Shown piece after piece: positions 9,432 through 19,182 of a DNA stretch of 51,922 bases. A program made the translations under genes and the position numbers. The notes beneath the pieces were generated by a model. It saw nothing but the letters and a program-made list of their open reading frames with translations. It was not told the DNA's origin and ran no database searches. Each line of letters opens with the position of its first letter. Positions within the stretch are counted from its first letter, which is position 1. The DNA comes from an uncultured Burkholderiales bacterium (GTDB lineage Bacteria; Pseudomonadota; Gammaproteobacteria; Burkholderiales; Burkholderiaceae_C): NCBI GenBank assembly GCA_903910745.1, contig CAIWAO010000125.1:1-51922 (forward strand). Reading direction: 5' to 3'.

Positions 9432-9543
9432 AAAGAATTGCTCCGCCTGATAGTGAAGAGATATGTTGCGAACAGATAAGATTAAACACTAAACACTGAT
9501 TTATGGGTACAACCCAAAAACCTAACCCGTCAACCTAAATGAA

Positions 9544-10502
9544 TTAAGCGACTAGTAGTTGCTGCTCTAAATCGTGAAGCACTTTATAGCAAGCAAACAC
9601 TTGTTGAACACTTGAATTGGGTTCACGTTTTTCATGAATTGCCGCAAAAAACTCCCTATCCTGGAGTTCAATTCCGTTCATTGAAACATCAACCTTAGAG
9701 ACATCTACGGGCTCCTCTTTACCGGTGAACAAGTCATCATATCTTGCGATATAAGTACCCGTATCCCCAATGTATCTAAAAAATGTTCCAAGTGGGCCGT
9801 CGTTATTAAAACTCAAGCTCAAAGTGCAAATTGCACCGTTTTGAGCTTTCAGCTGAATAGACATATCCATTGCAATGCCAAGCGTTGGGTGAATAGGCCC
9901 TTGAACAGCATTGGCTTTAACAATAGGACTCCCAGCTTGATAGGCAAACAGATCAACAGTGTGTGCAGCATGGTGCCACAGCAAATGGTCTGTCCAACTC
10001 CTGGGCTGGCCTAGTGCGTTCATGTTGGTACGACGAAAGAAGTAGGTCTGCACATCCATTTGTTGAATATTGAATTCGCCTGCTTTAATTTTGTTGTGCA
10101 CATATTGGTGACTTGGATTAAAGCGTCTTGTGTGACCGCACATTGCAACCAAGCCGGTTTTCTTTTGCAGATCAACAACAGACTGCGCATCGGCGAGTGA
10201 GTCAGCCATTGGAATTTCAACTTGAACATGCTTACCCGCATTCAAGCAGGCTCTGGCCTGTTCAGCGTGCATTTGAGTTGGTGTACACAAGATCACTGCG
10301 TCCACTTCACTCAAGGCCAAGCTGTCCTTTAAATCTGTAGTAACGTGTTCAATTCCGTATTTCTGAGCAACTTCACGAGTTTTCTCTAACTCACGCCCTA
10401 CTAGTGAGATGACCTGAACATTATCTATATTTTTAATACCGTCTAGGTGCTTGATACCAAATGCGCCTGCCCCGGCTAACGCAACTTTAATTGTCTTACT
10501 CA

Positions 10503-10503
<1 letters not shown>
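9544..10503 (-). CDS. ligC: 4-carboxy-2-hydroxymuconate-6-semialdehyde dehydrogenase
   Basis: LigC/PmdC oxidises the ring-cleavage product of protocatechuate (as its cyclic hemiacetal) to 2-pyrone-4,6-dicarboxylate using NAD(P). The 319-residue Gfo/Idh/MocA-type protein has the nucleotide motif GAGAFG (11-16), then ILCTPTQMHAEQA, GKHVQVEIPMADS and GHTRRFNPSHQYVHNKI, all characteristic of LigC of Sphingobium. PRSWTDHLLWHHAAHTVDLF is also a LigC hallmark. Its ATG overlaps the ligB stop by one base (TAATG), so the two are translationally coupled. It follows LigAB exactly as the reaction order requires. Confidence 0.95.
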
Positions 10504-11402
<899 letters not shown>

Positions 11403-11430
11403 TTAACTCTTTGTTTAATGAAATTTTAAA

Positions 11431-11460
11431 TTTTGAATGAATTTGAATAAATTTGAATAA
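11431..11460. repeat. three 10-bp tandem units in the ligA-ligB gap
   Basis: Units ttttgaatga, atttgaataa and atttgaataa are adjacent; the last two are identical. They lie 32-61 bases upstream of the ligB start. Confidence 0.6.
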
Positions 11461-11490
11461 TTGAGTCTTCAATCAACTTAAGCAGTCTTA

Positions 11491-11530
11491 CTGATGATCA
11501 CTGATGTTCATTGATCCTCACTAATGCTCA
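11491..11530. repeat. four 10-bp tandem units directly after the ligA stop codon
   Basis: Units ctgatgatca, ctgatgttca, ttgatcctca and ctaatgctca run up to base 11530, and the ligA stop codon (minus strand) occupies 11531-11533, itself looking like the start of a fifth unit. Confidence 0.65.
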
Positions 11531-11983
11531 CTAATTCTGGCTTGTGCTGGCTAGACGACCAGCCTTTCCTTGCGGTTGGTGCTGGGGTTGTGCGTCTCCG
11601 TCCTCGCCCAAGAACCTGTTTCCTTCAGCCGATCTCCCTCCCTTGATCATCATCTCACGGTACTCCTCCTCGGTCATACCCGTCATGCTCCCCGCCATTT
11701 GCTGAAAGCTCTTTCCGTCAGTGGCTCCAATTTTGGCAAGAAAATAAATATTCCCACCCAGCGCAATACACCTGTTCAAGTCTCGACTGAGAACGGCTAA
11801 TTTTTGGTCCTCAGTCATGCTCCACTCATCTAGGTAGGCACGCTCATCTGCTTTAAATCTCTCTCGGTTCGCAGCCTTCATGAGAGACATACAAAACTGA
11901 TTGAGCCAATAGCCTTTACGAGACTGCTCGGTATCAAATATGGTTGTGCCAGGCACATCTAAGTAGGGTTTATCAAGTGACAT
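11531..11983 (-). CDS. ligA: protocatechuate 4,5-dioxygenase alpha subunit
   Basis: LigA is the small subunit that closes over the active site of LigB in the alpha2beta2 enzyme. The 150-residue protein contains the family segments VPGTTIFDTEQSRKGYWLNQ, FCMSLMKAANRERF and GGNIYFLAKIGATDGKSFQ. The C-terminal tail after about residue 128 (Gln/Pro-rich, QPQHQPQG) is not conserved and is low complexity. The ATG follows AAGGCG. It sits directly upstream of ligB in transcription order, but the gap is 131 bases and filled with 10-bp tandem repeats, which is wide for two subunits needed in equal amounts. Confidence 0.95.
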   Translation of the reverse strand: MSLDKPYLDVPGTTIFDTEQSRKGYWLNQFCMSLMKAANRERFKADERAYLDEWSMTEDQKLAVLSRDLNRCIALGGNIYFLAKIGATDGKSFQQMAGSMTGMTEEEYREMMIKGGRSAEGNRFLGEDGDAQPQHQPQGKAGRLASTSQN

Positions 11984-12037
11984 AGGTTCGCCTTTTCAAT
12001 AAATTGATCACAGCAGATTAATTTCTGAGTAAGTAAA

Positions 12038-12961
12038 TTAGTTCTTCGCTAACTCAGGCCAATAAAGACGAGTTGGGTTGTCTACCAAAAGCATTTTTTG
12101 TAACTCAGGAGTAGTTGCTATGTGCGTAATGTAGTCAACCAACAAACCATCATCAGGCATGTGATCCTTCAAATTGGGATGAGGCCAATCGGTGCCCCAA
12201 AGGACACGGTTGGAGAAACGCTCTACGATACGTCTTGCAAAGGGAATCACGTCTTGATATGCATTTTGCTCGCCGTTTAAGGCCTTAGGTCCCGTAACAG
12301 ATAAACGCTCTGGGCAACTCACCTTACTCCAAACGTTTTCATGCTCAGTCATAAACCGCTCAAAGAGTGCAAACTCAGGACCATCGATTGGTTTACTCAC
12401 ATCGGGTCTTCCCATGTGGTCCACGACCACTGTGGTTGGTAACTTTGTAAAGAAGTCCCAGAGTTCGGGCAAGTCTACTGCTTCAAAATAAATAACCACA
12501 TGCCAACCCCAGTGAGCAATGCGAGCAGCAATTTCCATCAATTCATCTTTGGGAGTAAAGTCTACCAAGCGCTTTACAAAGTTAAACCGCACACCGCGCA
12601 CACCGGCGTCGTGCATGTACTGGATTTCCTCATCAGTCACACTGCGACGAACGGTTGCTACTCCTCTTGCTTTACCGCCGGAGTGGAGTAAAGCGTCAAT
12701 CATCGCTTTGTTATCTGCTCCGTGACAGGTGGCTTGAACCACCACATTTTTATCAAACCCTAAATGATCCCTTAAAGCGTAGAGTTGGTGTTTAGAGGCA
12801 TCACAGGGGGTGTACTTTCGCTCTGGAGCGTATGCAAATTCTGCCCCTGGGCCAAACACATGACAATGCGCGTCAACAGAGCCGGCGGGTAATTTAAAGC
12901 GGGGTTGGCTAGGACCTGCATACCAATCCAGCCATCCAGGGGTTTTAATGAAATCGGTCAT
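12038..12961 (-). CDS. ligI: 2-pyrone-4,6-dicarboxylate lactonase
   Basis: LigI/PmdD hydrolyses 2-pyrone-4,6-dicarboxylate to 4-oxalomesaconate. It belongs to the amidohydrolase superfamily (a metal-independent member in the characterised LigI). The 307-residue protein has VDAHCHVFGPG with H32 and H34, RFNFVKRLVD, VVIYFEAVDL, VDHMGRPDV and the catalytic Asp in LWGTDWPHPN (D258). These match LigI of Sphingobium segment for segment. The ATG follows AAAGAGAG. It lies 25 bases after ligK and 54 bases before ligA in the operon. Confidence 0.95.
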   Translation of the reverse strand: MTDFIKTPGWLDWYAGPSQPRFKLPAGSVDAHCHVFGPGAEFAYAPERKYTPCDASKHQLYALRDHLGFDKNVVVQATCHGADNKAMIDALLHSGGKARGVATVRRSVTDEEIQYMHDAGVRGVRFNFVKRLVDFTPKDELMEIAARIAHWGWHVVIYFEAVDLPELWDFFTKLPTTVVVDHMGRPDVSKPIDGPEFALFERFMTEHENVWSKVSCPERLSVTGPKALNGEQNAYQDVIPFARRIVERFSNRVLWGTDWPHPNLKDHMPDDGLLVDYITHIATTPELQKMLLVDNPTRLYWPELAKN

Positions 12962-12986
12962 TTCTCTCTCTTTTAATAATTTACAT

Positions 12987-13670
12987 TCAGTCTATGTACT
13001 TTAAACCCGCCTGCTCAAGTGGCCCGCGCATGTTGTACATGTCTATTCCTAGCACTCCGGAGGCAAGTTTTGCTCTTTTCTCGCCCTCATTTGATTCTCT
13101 AGCGGCTGCGGCCTGAGCGGTCCGTTGTGCCCACTCCCGTGGAACGACAACCACTCCGTCATCATCTGCTACGATCACATCCCCAGGATTCACCAAAGCA
13201 CCTGCACAAACCACAGGAATGTTGACAGAACCAAGAGTTGACTTGATGGTGCCCTTGGCACTTATGCCTTTGCTCCAAACAGGGAAACCCATCGCGGTTA
13301 ATTCCCTTACATCTCGAACACCTGCGTCAATGATGAGAGCCTTTGCACCGCGGGCTTTAAAGGAAGTTGCAAGCAAATCACCAAAAAAACCATCGCAATT
13401 TTCTGCTGATAAAGCGGCTACAACCACATCACCCGGCTTGATTTGCTCGGCAACGACGTGCATCATCCAGTTATCCCCTGGATGCAGGAGCACCGTAACA
13501 GCGGTCCCAGCAACTAAAGCACCAGAGTAAATGGGCCTCATGTAGGGCTGCATAAGTCCAACACGTCCCATAGCCTCATGAACAGTTGCGACTCCGAAAT
13601 TAGCCAATTCAGTGACTGCATTGGCATCAGCGCGCTCAATATTTCTTTTAACGACTCCAAGTGTGGTCAT
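12987..13670 (-). CDS. ligK: 4-carboxy-4-hydroxy-2-oxoadipate aldolase / oxaloacetate decarboxylase
   Basis: This enzyme (LigK, PmdF) cleaves 4-carboxy-4-hydroxy-2-oxoadipate to pyruvate and oxaloacetate, the final pathway step, and often also decarboxylates oxaloacetate. The 227-residue class II aldolase of the RraA-like fold shows [31 protein letters not shown] and the active-site segment [12 protein letters not shown] with R119 and D120, which bind substrate and the divalent metal in the family. The start ATG lies two bases after the ligJ stop (TAAACATG), with its AAGGAA ribosome site inside the end of ligJ, so the two are coupled. Confidence 0.95.
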   Translation of the reverse strand: MTTLGVVKRNIERADANAVTELANFGVATVHEAMGRVGLMQPYMRPIYSGALVAGTAVTVLLHPGDNWMMHVVAEQIKPGDVVVAALSAENCDGFFGDLLATSFKARGAKALIIDAGVRDVRELTAMGFPVWSKGISAKGTIKSTLGSVNIPVVCAGALVNPGDVIVADDDGVVVVPREWAQRTAQAAAARESNEGEKRAKLASGVLGIDMYNMRGPLEQAGLKYID

Positions 13671-13672
13671 GT

Positions 13673-14719
13673 TTAAATTCCTTTTGCTTTTAAAGCGGTA
13701 TCTAAGCGCTTGAACACTCTACGAGCATTGCCCTCGTATATTTGGTACTTTTGAGCTGAGCTTAACTGAGTTGAAGATTCAATGTAGCGCTTGGTATCAT
13801 CAAAGTAATGTCCTGTCTCGGGATCTATGCCTTTGACAGCTCCAATCATCTCGGAGGCAAAGAGAATATTTTCTGTTGGAATTACTTTAGTGAGTAAATC
13901 AATACCTGGCTGATGGTAGACACAGGTGTCGAAGAAAATATTGTTGAGTAAATGATCCTTTAACAGGGGTAACTTCATCTCCTGTGCCAAACCTCTAAAC
14001 CTACCCCAGTGATACGGGACTGCACCACCCCCGTGAGGAATTAGAAATTTTAGAGTCGGGAAATCTTTAAATAGATTAGACGTCAAACACTGCATAAATG
14101 CTGTAGTGTCGGCGTTAAGGTAATGTGCCCCGGTGGTGTGAAAGCAGTTGTTGCAACTGGTGCTCACATGAATCATGGCAGGAATGTCGTATTCCACCAT
14201 TTTCTCGTAGATAGGGTACCAATGACGATCGCTCAGTGGAGGACTCGTCCAGTGACCTCCGGATGGATCTGGATTTAAATTGATACCCACAAAGCCGTAC
14301 TCCTCCACGCAGCGAACGAGTTCTGGGATACATGTCTTTGGGTCCACACCTGGGGATTGAGGGAGCATGGCTGCACCGATGAAGTGATCGGGGAATAGGG
14401 ACGCTACCCTTGCACAAAGCTCATTGCAGATAGAGGCCCAGGTGCTGGAAGTCTCAAAGTCTCCAATATGGTGAGCCATAAAACTAGCACGGGGACTGAA
14501 GATCGTTAAATCGCTTCCACGTTCTTGCATAAGTTTCAGTTGATTTTTTTCAATTGATTCTTTTAAAGCTTCATCTGATATTTTTAGGCTTTTAGGGTCC
14601 GGCTTTGAGGCGGGATGTTTTAGGCTCTCGATTTGCTGATTACGCCAGTTATCCAACTCCTTTGGGGCGGTCGTGTAGTGACCGTGTACATCAATGATGA
14701 GGGGGCGCTCTAAACTCAT
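13673..14719 (-). CDS. ligJ: 4-oxalomesaconate hydratase
   Basis: LigJ/PmdE adds water to 4-oxalomesaconate to give 4-carboxy-4-hydroxy-2-oxoadipate. It is a zinc amidohydrolase-type protein. The 348 residues include the metal motif DVHGHY (H12, H14), [43 protein letters not shown] and [15 protein letters not shown], all of which are characteristic of LigJ. The ATG is preceded by AAAAGGAA. It is followed by ligK after two bases, and preceded by galD with 85 bases containing a tandem repeat. Confidence 0.94.
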   Translation of the reverse strand: MSLERPLIIDVHGHYTTAPKELDNWRNQQIESLKHPASKPDPKSLKISDEALKESIEKNQLKLMQERGSDLTIFSPRASFMAHHIGDFETSSTWASICNELCARVASLFPDHFIGAAMLPQSPGVDPKTCIPELVRCVEEYGFVGINLNPDPSGGHWTSPPLSDRHWYPIYEKMVEYDIPAMIHVSTSCNNCFHTTGAHYLNADTTAFMQCLTSNLFKDFPTLKFLIPHGGGAVPYHWGRFRGLAQEMKLPLLKDHLLNNIFFDTCVYHQPGIDLLTKVIPTENILFASEMIGAVKGIDPETGHYFDDTKRYIESSTQLSSAQKYQIYEGNARRVFKRLDTALKAKGI

Positions 14720-14768
14720 GGATATTCCTTTTTTTTAAAATAATGATTAAACGATTAAATGGTACAGG

Positions 14769-14807
14769 GCTTACGTTATTGGCTTTCGTTACTAGCTTTC
14801 GTTACTA
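14769..14807. repeat. three 13-bp tandem units ending on the galD stop codon
   Basis: Units gcttacgttattg, gctttcgttacta and gctttcgttacta are adjacent; the last two are identical. The final cta (14805-14807) is the galD TAG stop read on the minus strand, so the array starts exactly at the stop and extends into the galD-ligJ gap. Confidence 0.7.
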
Positions 14808-15998
14808 GCTTAGCAAATGAGCAGGCACCATTGCCTCACCCTTCATAATGAGGCGGGCTGTTCTAAGGAGTGCAGCGCGGGTTACGCTTTGGCTGTTCTT
14901 GGGATCCAAGCCTAACTCTACACTGAACTCACCCGTTGGGTGCTCTACAGATACGACCACTGAGTCATGCTCACCAATTACGGCAACCCCCTCACACACA
15001 GATCCTTTTAACACACACGCTGTTCCAACCGTCACAGCGGCGAGTACACCTATTGCGTCGTGACACACATGAGGTATAAAACTTCTAGTCGTCAAACTGC
15101 CCCCATTCACTGGTGGGGCAACCAAAGTCATCTTAGGATAATTCTTGGTCTTAACGTCACCAAGCCCCATGAGTAGCGAGACCTGAAGTCTCAGAGCCTC
15201 AATTTTTGTTTTAAGCTCTGTGTCAGAGTTGAGTTCGGCCACACTCTCACTTCCTGTTCTGCCAACGTCACTGGCTTTAAAGATCACGAGTGGCATACCG
15301 TTATCGATACAGGTTACGTCGATATCAAAAGGATCAAAACCAGACAGATCCTGTGTTGGAACAACACGCACCCTATCTTTGACTCTGCCTGTGGGTAGGA
15401 GTGAGGAGCAAACAGAACCTGCTGTATCCAAGAAATTAATTGTGATGGGTGCTGAGGAACCTGGGGCACCATCGATTCTTGCTTCGCCTGAGTAATTAAC
15501 AAAGCGTGAGCCTTGACTAGCGTTGCTTGCTTTGGGGAGCAATGGGGTTTCAACGCTTATGTCGCTTAACATGTCTGTATTCAGTGTAAGCACTCGGCAA
15601 GTGGTTGTATCCGAAGTCGGGACAAACATACCCGTTTCAATGGCGAATGGGACAACCGCTGCAAGCATGTTCCCACAATTGGGGGTCGTGTCAACGGTAT
15701 CTTTATCGGGTTGAAGTTGAGCAAATAAAAACTCTAGATCTACGCCCGCCTTGTCGCTCTTGCTGACAATACCTACTTTACTGGTCAAGGGATGCGCTCC
15801 ACCAAGACCATCGATTTGTCTTTTATCGGGGGACCCCATGATAGACAACAAAACCTTATCCCTTTGACCTTTATCCTGGGGTAAGTCCTCTGCTTTAAAA
15901 AAAGGCCCCTTGGAAGTCCCGCCTCTCATGAACAGACAGGGGATGGCGTGCTGGGGTTGAAGTTGGGGTTGGGGCTGGAGATGGGTGTCTTTGGTCAT
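14805..15998 (-). CDS. galD: 4-oxalomesaconate tautomerase (PrpF/DUF453 family)
   Basis: GalD (called PmdU in the Comamonas operon) converts the keto and enol forms of 4-oxalomesaconate so that LigJ can use it. The 397-residue protein has the family motifs IPCLFMRGGTSKGPFF, GLGGAHPLTSKVGIV and PNCGNMLAAVVPFAIE, the last holding a conserved Cys. I place the start at the ATG 15998; a longer TTG start at 16031 adds only eleven residues and no better ribosome site. The first 20 residues are a Gln/Pro/Leu tail encoded by a hexamer array, and homology begins at IPC. It is the first gene of the operon, divergent from the LysR gene. Confidence 0.93.
   Translation of the reverse strand: MTKDTHLQPQPQLQPQHAIPCLFMRGGTSKGPFFKAEDLPQDKGQRDKVLLSIMGSPDKRQIDGLGGAHPLTSKVGIVSKSDKAGVDLEFLFAQLQPDKDTVDTTPNCGNMLAAVVPFAIETGMFVPTSDTTTCRVLTLNTDMLSDISVETPLLPKASNASQGSRFVNYSGEARIDGAPGSSAPITINFLDTAGSVCSSLLPTGRVKDRVRVVPTQDLSGFDPFDIDVTCIDNGMPLVIFKASDVGRTGSESVAELNSDTELKTKIEALRLQVSLLMGLGDVKTKNYPKMTLVAPPVNGGSLTTRSFIPHVCHDAIGVLAAVTVGTACVLKGSVCEGVAVIGEHDSVVVSVEHPTGEFSVELGLDPKNSQSVTRAALLRTARLIMKGEAMVPAHLLS
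15951..15980. repeat. five 6-bp tandem units in the galD N-terminal tail
   Basis: Hexamers ctgggg, ttgaag, ttgggg, ttgggg and ctggag, read on the minus strand, encode the Gln-Pro/Gln-Leu tail LQPQPQLQPQ of GalD. They are in frame. Confidence 0.6.
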
Positions 15999-16031
15999 TC
16001 TTTGTTGGAACTGAATTTGAAATCTTTGCAA

Positions 16032-16274
16032 TCAGGTTAGAGATTTTCTTTTGTGCACATACTTTATTGATCTACTTTCCTATTTGACTAACTGTTCAAG
16101 CCCATCAGAACTCTACTTTCCTGAGAGCTCAAGTATTCCCTATTTGGGGGTGCTGATATATAGGTATCCAGTTCTAACAGATATATAATTTACGCATAAC
16201 AGGATCCTCAATATATTAAATTTATCATGAATATGTTAATTAAAGTCTATATATTAATACCTTAGTAATATTAT
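16032..16274. promoter_or_regulatory. divergent promoter region between the protocatechuate operon and the LysR gene
   Basis: This AT-rich gap must hold both promoters and the LysR binding sites. Two interleaved direct repeats are visible: tctactttcct at 16071-16081 and 16112-16122, and ttcctatttg/ttccctatttg at 16077-16086 and 16136-16146. Repeated gatatata words occur at about 16154 and 16180. I cannot assign the exact -35/-10 elements. Confidence 0.5.
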
Positions 16275-17189
16275 ATGGATTTCAAACAGCTCCAATATTT
16301 TGTCACTGTGGCTGAACTCGAGAGTTTCACCAAGGCCTCACAATCCCTGGGCATAGCTCAGCCAGCACTGAGCAGGCAAATCCGACTACTTGAGGTGGAT
16401 TTACGTCAAAACTTACTCATCAGAAACGGCAGAGGTGCAACACCAACGGACGCGGGCAAACTGCTACTTGATCACGCAAGGGGAATACTGCATCAACTAG
16501 AGAGAACCAAGGAGGAGTTGCGCCGTTTAAGGGGTGGGCTAACAGGGCGGGTAGCACTCGGATTGCCACCAAGTCTGGCTAGGGCGTTAACGGTTGCTCT
16601 TACCCGAACCTTTAGAGATGAGATGCCTCTTGCACAACTCACCATTAGGGAGGCACTCTCAAGCTCCATGCAAGAGGAGTTGTTGAACGCCAGACTAGAT
16701 ATTGCACTGCTTTATAGTGGCAATACAACCATGGGACTGCATACCGAGCATCTGATCGATGAGGAGTTGGTATATGTAAGTGCAAGACCTGCTGGACTCC
16801 TTGAGGATCCACAAGAGCTCTATGTGGATATCAAAAGTATTGCGCACTTGCCTTTGGTGATCCCAAGCCGACCCAATGCAATTCGCATGTATGTGGAGTC
16901 GGCGTTCCTGGCAGCTGGAGTGACCCCAAATATAACGTTTGAAATTGACGGGGTACCCGCAATCCTCGATCTCGTAGCCGACGGTGCAGGTAACGCTGTG
17001 CTGACCAAGCATGCGGTTAAAAGCTCCTTCAGGCCCTCGGCATTTATTACCAAGTCTTTTAAAGAACCCAAAATTCAGATACCCGTGACCTTAGCAACGA
17101 GCTCCAGGCGTCCAAGCACTCAAATTCAAATAAAAACAATAGAACTGTTGAAAAGAATTGTTGTTGAAAATATCCAAAAGGTTTTTTAA
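16275..17189 (+). CDS. LysR-type transcriptional regulator, probable pmd/lig operon activator
   Basis: A 304-residue LysR regulator. The N-terminal winged helix-turn-helix is MDFKQLQYFVTVAELESFTK then QSLGIAQPALSRQIRLLE (about 24-41), followed by the linker helix to about residue 90 and a periplasmic-binding-protein-like effector domain. It is transcribed away from galD across a 276-base gap, the usual layout for a LysR protein controlling the adjacent catabolic operon; the Comamonas pmd cluster likewise has a regulator gene, PmdR. The effector is expected to be protocatechuate or a pathway intermediate, which is inference. The ATG lacks a clear ribosome site. It ends 22 bases from the convergent Bug gene. 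Confidence 0.9.
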   Translation: MDFKQLQYFVTVAELESFTKASQSLGIAQPALSRQIRLLEVDLRQNLLIRNGRGATPTDAGKLLLDHARGILHQLERTKEELRRLRGGLTGRVALGLPPSLARALTVALTRTFRDEMPLAQLTIREALSSSMQEELLNARLDIALLYSGNTTMGLHTEHLIDEELVYVSARPAGLLEDPQELYVDIKSIAHLPLVIPSRPNAIRMYVESAFLAAGVTPNITFEIDGVPAILDLVADGAGNAVLTKHAVKSSFRPSAFITKSFKEPKIQIPVTLATSSRRPSTQIQIKTIELLKRIVVENIQKVF

Positions 17190-17211
17190 TTCAATCACAA
17201 AAAATTTCAGA

Positions 17212-18273
17212 TTATTGTTTTTCAATACCAGCTCGATCAATCACTTGTCCCCAAATCTTAACCTCCGTGCGTAACCAGTCTTGCGCTTGAAGGGGGGACG
17301 ATGGCTTTGGTTCTACGTTTAAATTTTGCAGCTTTTGTCTAGTTGTTGGGTTTTTTAAAACTTCAACGATCTCCTTATTCAAGCGTTCAATTGCATCCAA
17401 CGTGGTCTTAGAAGGAACGGCTATGCCGTTCCATGAGGATGCGACCATTCCTTTAATTTGTAACTCTAAAGCAGTTGGTACATCTGGCAAAGCTGAAGAT
17501 CTTCTCTCCCCTGTTACGGCTAAAACTTTAACAGCGTGTGATTTGATTTGTGGCATCACAGGTGTGAGAATCTCAATTGCCACATCGATCTGTCCGCCTC
17601 TCAGCGCTGTGATAACGGCGGGCGTACCGTTAAATGGAACGACTTGGGCGTCAAGTCCTGCTGAAGATTTAAAAAGCTCTGCAGCAAGGTGCTGTGTACT
17701 CCCAATGTTGATACTACCAATATTGAGACGCCCCGGGTTGGACTTAGCATAATTGATAAGCTCTGAGAGGGTATTAAATTTTGAGACTTCTGGGACAATC
17801 ACAGCAATGTCAAAAGTCCCCAAAAGCGTGACGCAGGCGAAATCTTTAAGTGTGTCATAAGGTAAGTTCTTAAAGAGTCCCGTGCTTACGGCAGTTGCAT
17901 TTGAGATGAGTAACATGGTGTGTCCATCGGGCTCAGATTTAGCAACCCAATCAGCAGCAACAATACCGCCTGCGCCTGGTCTATTCTCTATCACAACGGC
18001 TTGACCTAGCCTATCGGATAGTCCTTGAGCAACTACACGAGCGGTCAAATCAGCTACCCCACCCGCCCCAAAGGGGATCACAATTTTAAAAGGCTGCTTG
18101 GTAAAAGTAGCGGCGTCATACGGTGTTGGATTTGAACCTGCAGGCACTGCATGAGCGGATGTGAGTAAGCACCCTACAAAACATACATAGCCAAGAAACG
18201 AGGTGCTATGCCTTTGAAGTAATGAGATAAGTTTTATTAATTTAAAAATTTTTTTCACCCAAGCAAAATACAT
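17212..18273 (-). CDS. Bug-family tripartite tricarboxylate transporter substrate-binding protein
   Basis: A periplasmic receptor of the TctC/Bug family, which captures small carboxylates for TctAB-type permeases. An N-terminal signal peptide is visible (basic residues, hydrophobic stretch LGYVCFVGCLLTSAHA). The mature part starts with QPFKIVIPFGAGGVADLTAR, typical Bug strand 1, and has ENRPGAGGIVAADWVAK and VPFNGTPAVITALRGGQIDVA. I use the ATG at 18273 (353 residues); a TTG at 18303 is also open. No TctA or TctB permease gene is in the window, so it is an orphan receptor. It lies downstream of the livF gene on the same strand and convergent with the LysR gene. An aromatic or pathway acid is a plausible ligand, not shown. 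Confidence 0.9.
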   Translation of the reverse strand: MYFAWVKKIFKLIKLISLLQRHSTSFLGYVCFVGCLLTSAHAVPAGSNPTPYDAATFTKQPFKIVIPFGAGGVADLTARVVAQGLSDRLGQAVVIENRPGAGGIVAADWVAKSEPDGHTMLLISNATAVSTGLFKNLPYDTLKDFACVTLLGTFDIAVIVPEVSKFNTLSELINYAKSNPGRLNIGSINIGSTQHLAAELFKSSAGLDAQVVPFNGTPAVITALRGGQIDVAIEILTPVMPQIKSHAVKVLAVTGERRSSALPDVPTALELQIKGMVASSWNGIAVPSKTTLDAIERLNKEIVEVLKNPTTRQKLQNLNVEPKPSSPLQAQDWLRTEVKIWGQVIDRAGIEKQ

Positions 18274-18319
18274 TTCAAATGACTCTAAGTTTGTACTGAA
18301 CAACGCATTAAATTAAGAG

Positions 18320-18349
18320 CCCTAGCCCTAGCCATAGTCTTAGTCATAG
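18320..18349. repeat. five 6-bp tandem units between livF and the Bug gene
   Basis: Hexamers ccctag, ccctag, ccatag, tcttag and tcatag are adjacent in the 111-141 base gap upstream of the Bug receptor gene. Confidence 0.55.
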
Positions 18350-18414
18350 TACTTGCCTAGTAGTTGTCCGATCACGCAGCGTCCACCAAAGGACCGTCTA
18401 TACAAAATGAGTCG

Positions 18415-19182
18415 TTACCTTTTAACGCCCAACAGTCGATCTAATGCGTCTGTATTTTTACTTAGCGAAGCAGCACTCTCTTTATGAACGATAGTCCCTC
18501 TTTCCAAAACAATGGCTTCATCTGATATAGCCAAAATCATTTGAGGATGCTGCTCAACTATGATTGCTGACATGCCCTCATCCCTCGTAATCCACCGAAT
18601 CGCTTTCAACAACTCCTCAACAATGATAGGTGCCAATCCCTCAAGTGGCTCATCCAAGAGTAAAAGTCTTGGATTAACAACCAAAGCCCGGGCCATAGCA
18701 AGCATTTGTTGCTCCCCCCCAGAGAGTTGTGAGCCCAGATTGTTTTTTCGCTCTAAAAGTCTTGGAAAATATTCATACACTCGCTTTGGAGACCAAGCGT
18801 TGGGGTCATCTGAGTCTCTGTGAACTGCAGTTAAGTTCTCGTGAACACTCAGAGATTTAAAGATATTTCTCTCCTGTGGTACCCACCCAATGCCTCCTCG
18901 CGCTAGAGAGTTAACCCGTTTAAATGATGGGAGATTCTCGATGCGCGTTCCGTCAAGTGTGATTGTCCCAGCATGCATATGGGTCGCACCTGCTAGAGTA
19001 TTGATCAAGGTGGTTTTACCCACCCCATTGCGTCCCAAAAGTGCAAGAGTTTGCCCAGGCTCGATGTTGAAACTTATATCACTGAGCACCACCGCTTCCC
19101 CGTACCCTGCACTCAGACCCTTCACACGAAGTAAACTGGTGGATGGATCAGTTGAGTGATTTTCCTTAATCAAATCATGCAT
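18415..19182 (-). CDS. livF: branched-chain-type ABC transporter ATP-binding protein LivF
   Basis: One of the two ATPases that power the importer. Walker A is GRNGVGKTTL, the signature is LSGGEQQMLAMA and Walker B is LLLLDEPLEG, with a switch His in VEQH. I choose the ATG at 19182 (255 residues), which overlaps the end of livG by eight bases (ATGCATGA); a longer frame to 19245 adds a tail with no family counterpart. Last gene of the livH-livM-livG-livF run; substrate specificity is set by the receptor at 21995. Confidence 0.94.
   Translation of the reverse strand: MHDLIKENHSTDPSTSLLRVKGLSAGYGEAVVLSDISFNIEPGQTLALLGRNGVGKTTLINTLAGATHMHAGTITLDGTRIENLPSFKRVNSLARGGIGWVPQERNIFKSLSVHENLTAVHRDSDDPNAWSPKRVYEYFPRLLERKNNLGSQLSGGEQQMLAMARALVVNPRLLLLDEPLEGLAPIIVEELLKAIRWITRDEGMSAIIVEQHPQMILAISDEAIVLERGTIVHKESAASLSKNTDALDRLLGVKR

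Noticed and set aside
16031-16031. TTG at 16031 as the start of galD
   Set aside because: It adds eleven Gln-rich residues with no family match and no better ribosome site than the ATG at 15998.
16999-17211. Possible shared terminator between the convergent LysR and Bug genes
   Set aside because: Only 22 bases separate the stops and no stable hairpin is visible.
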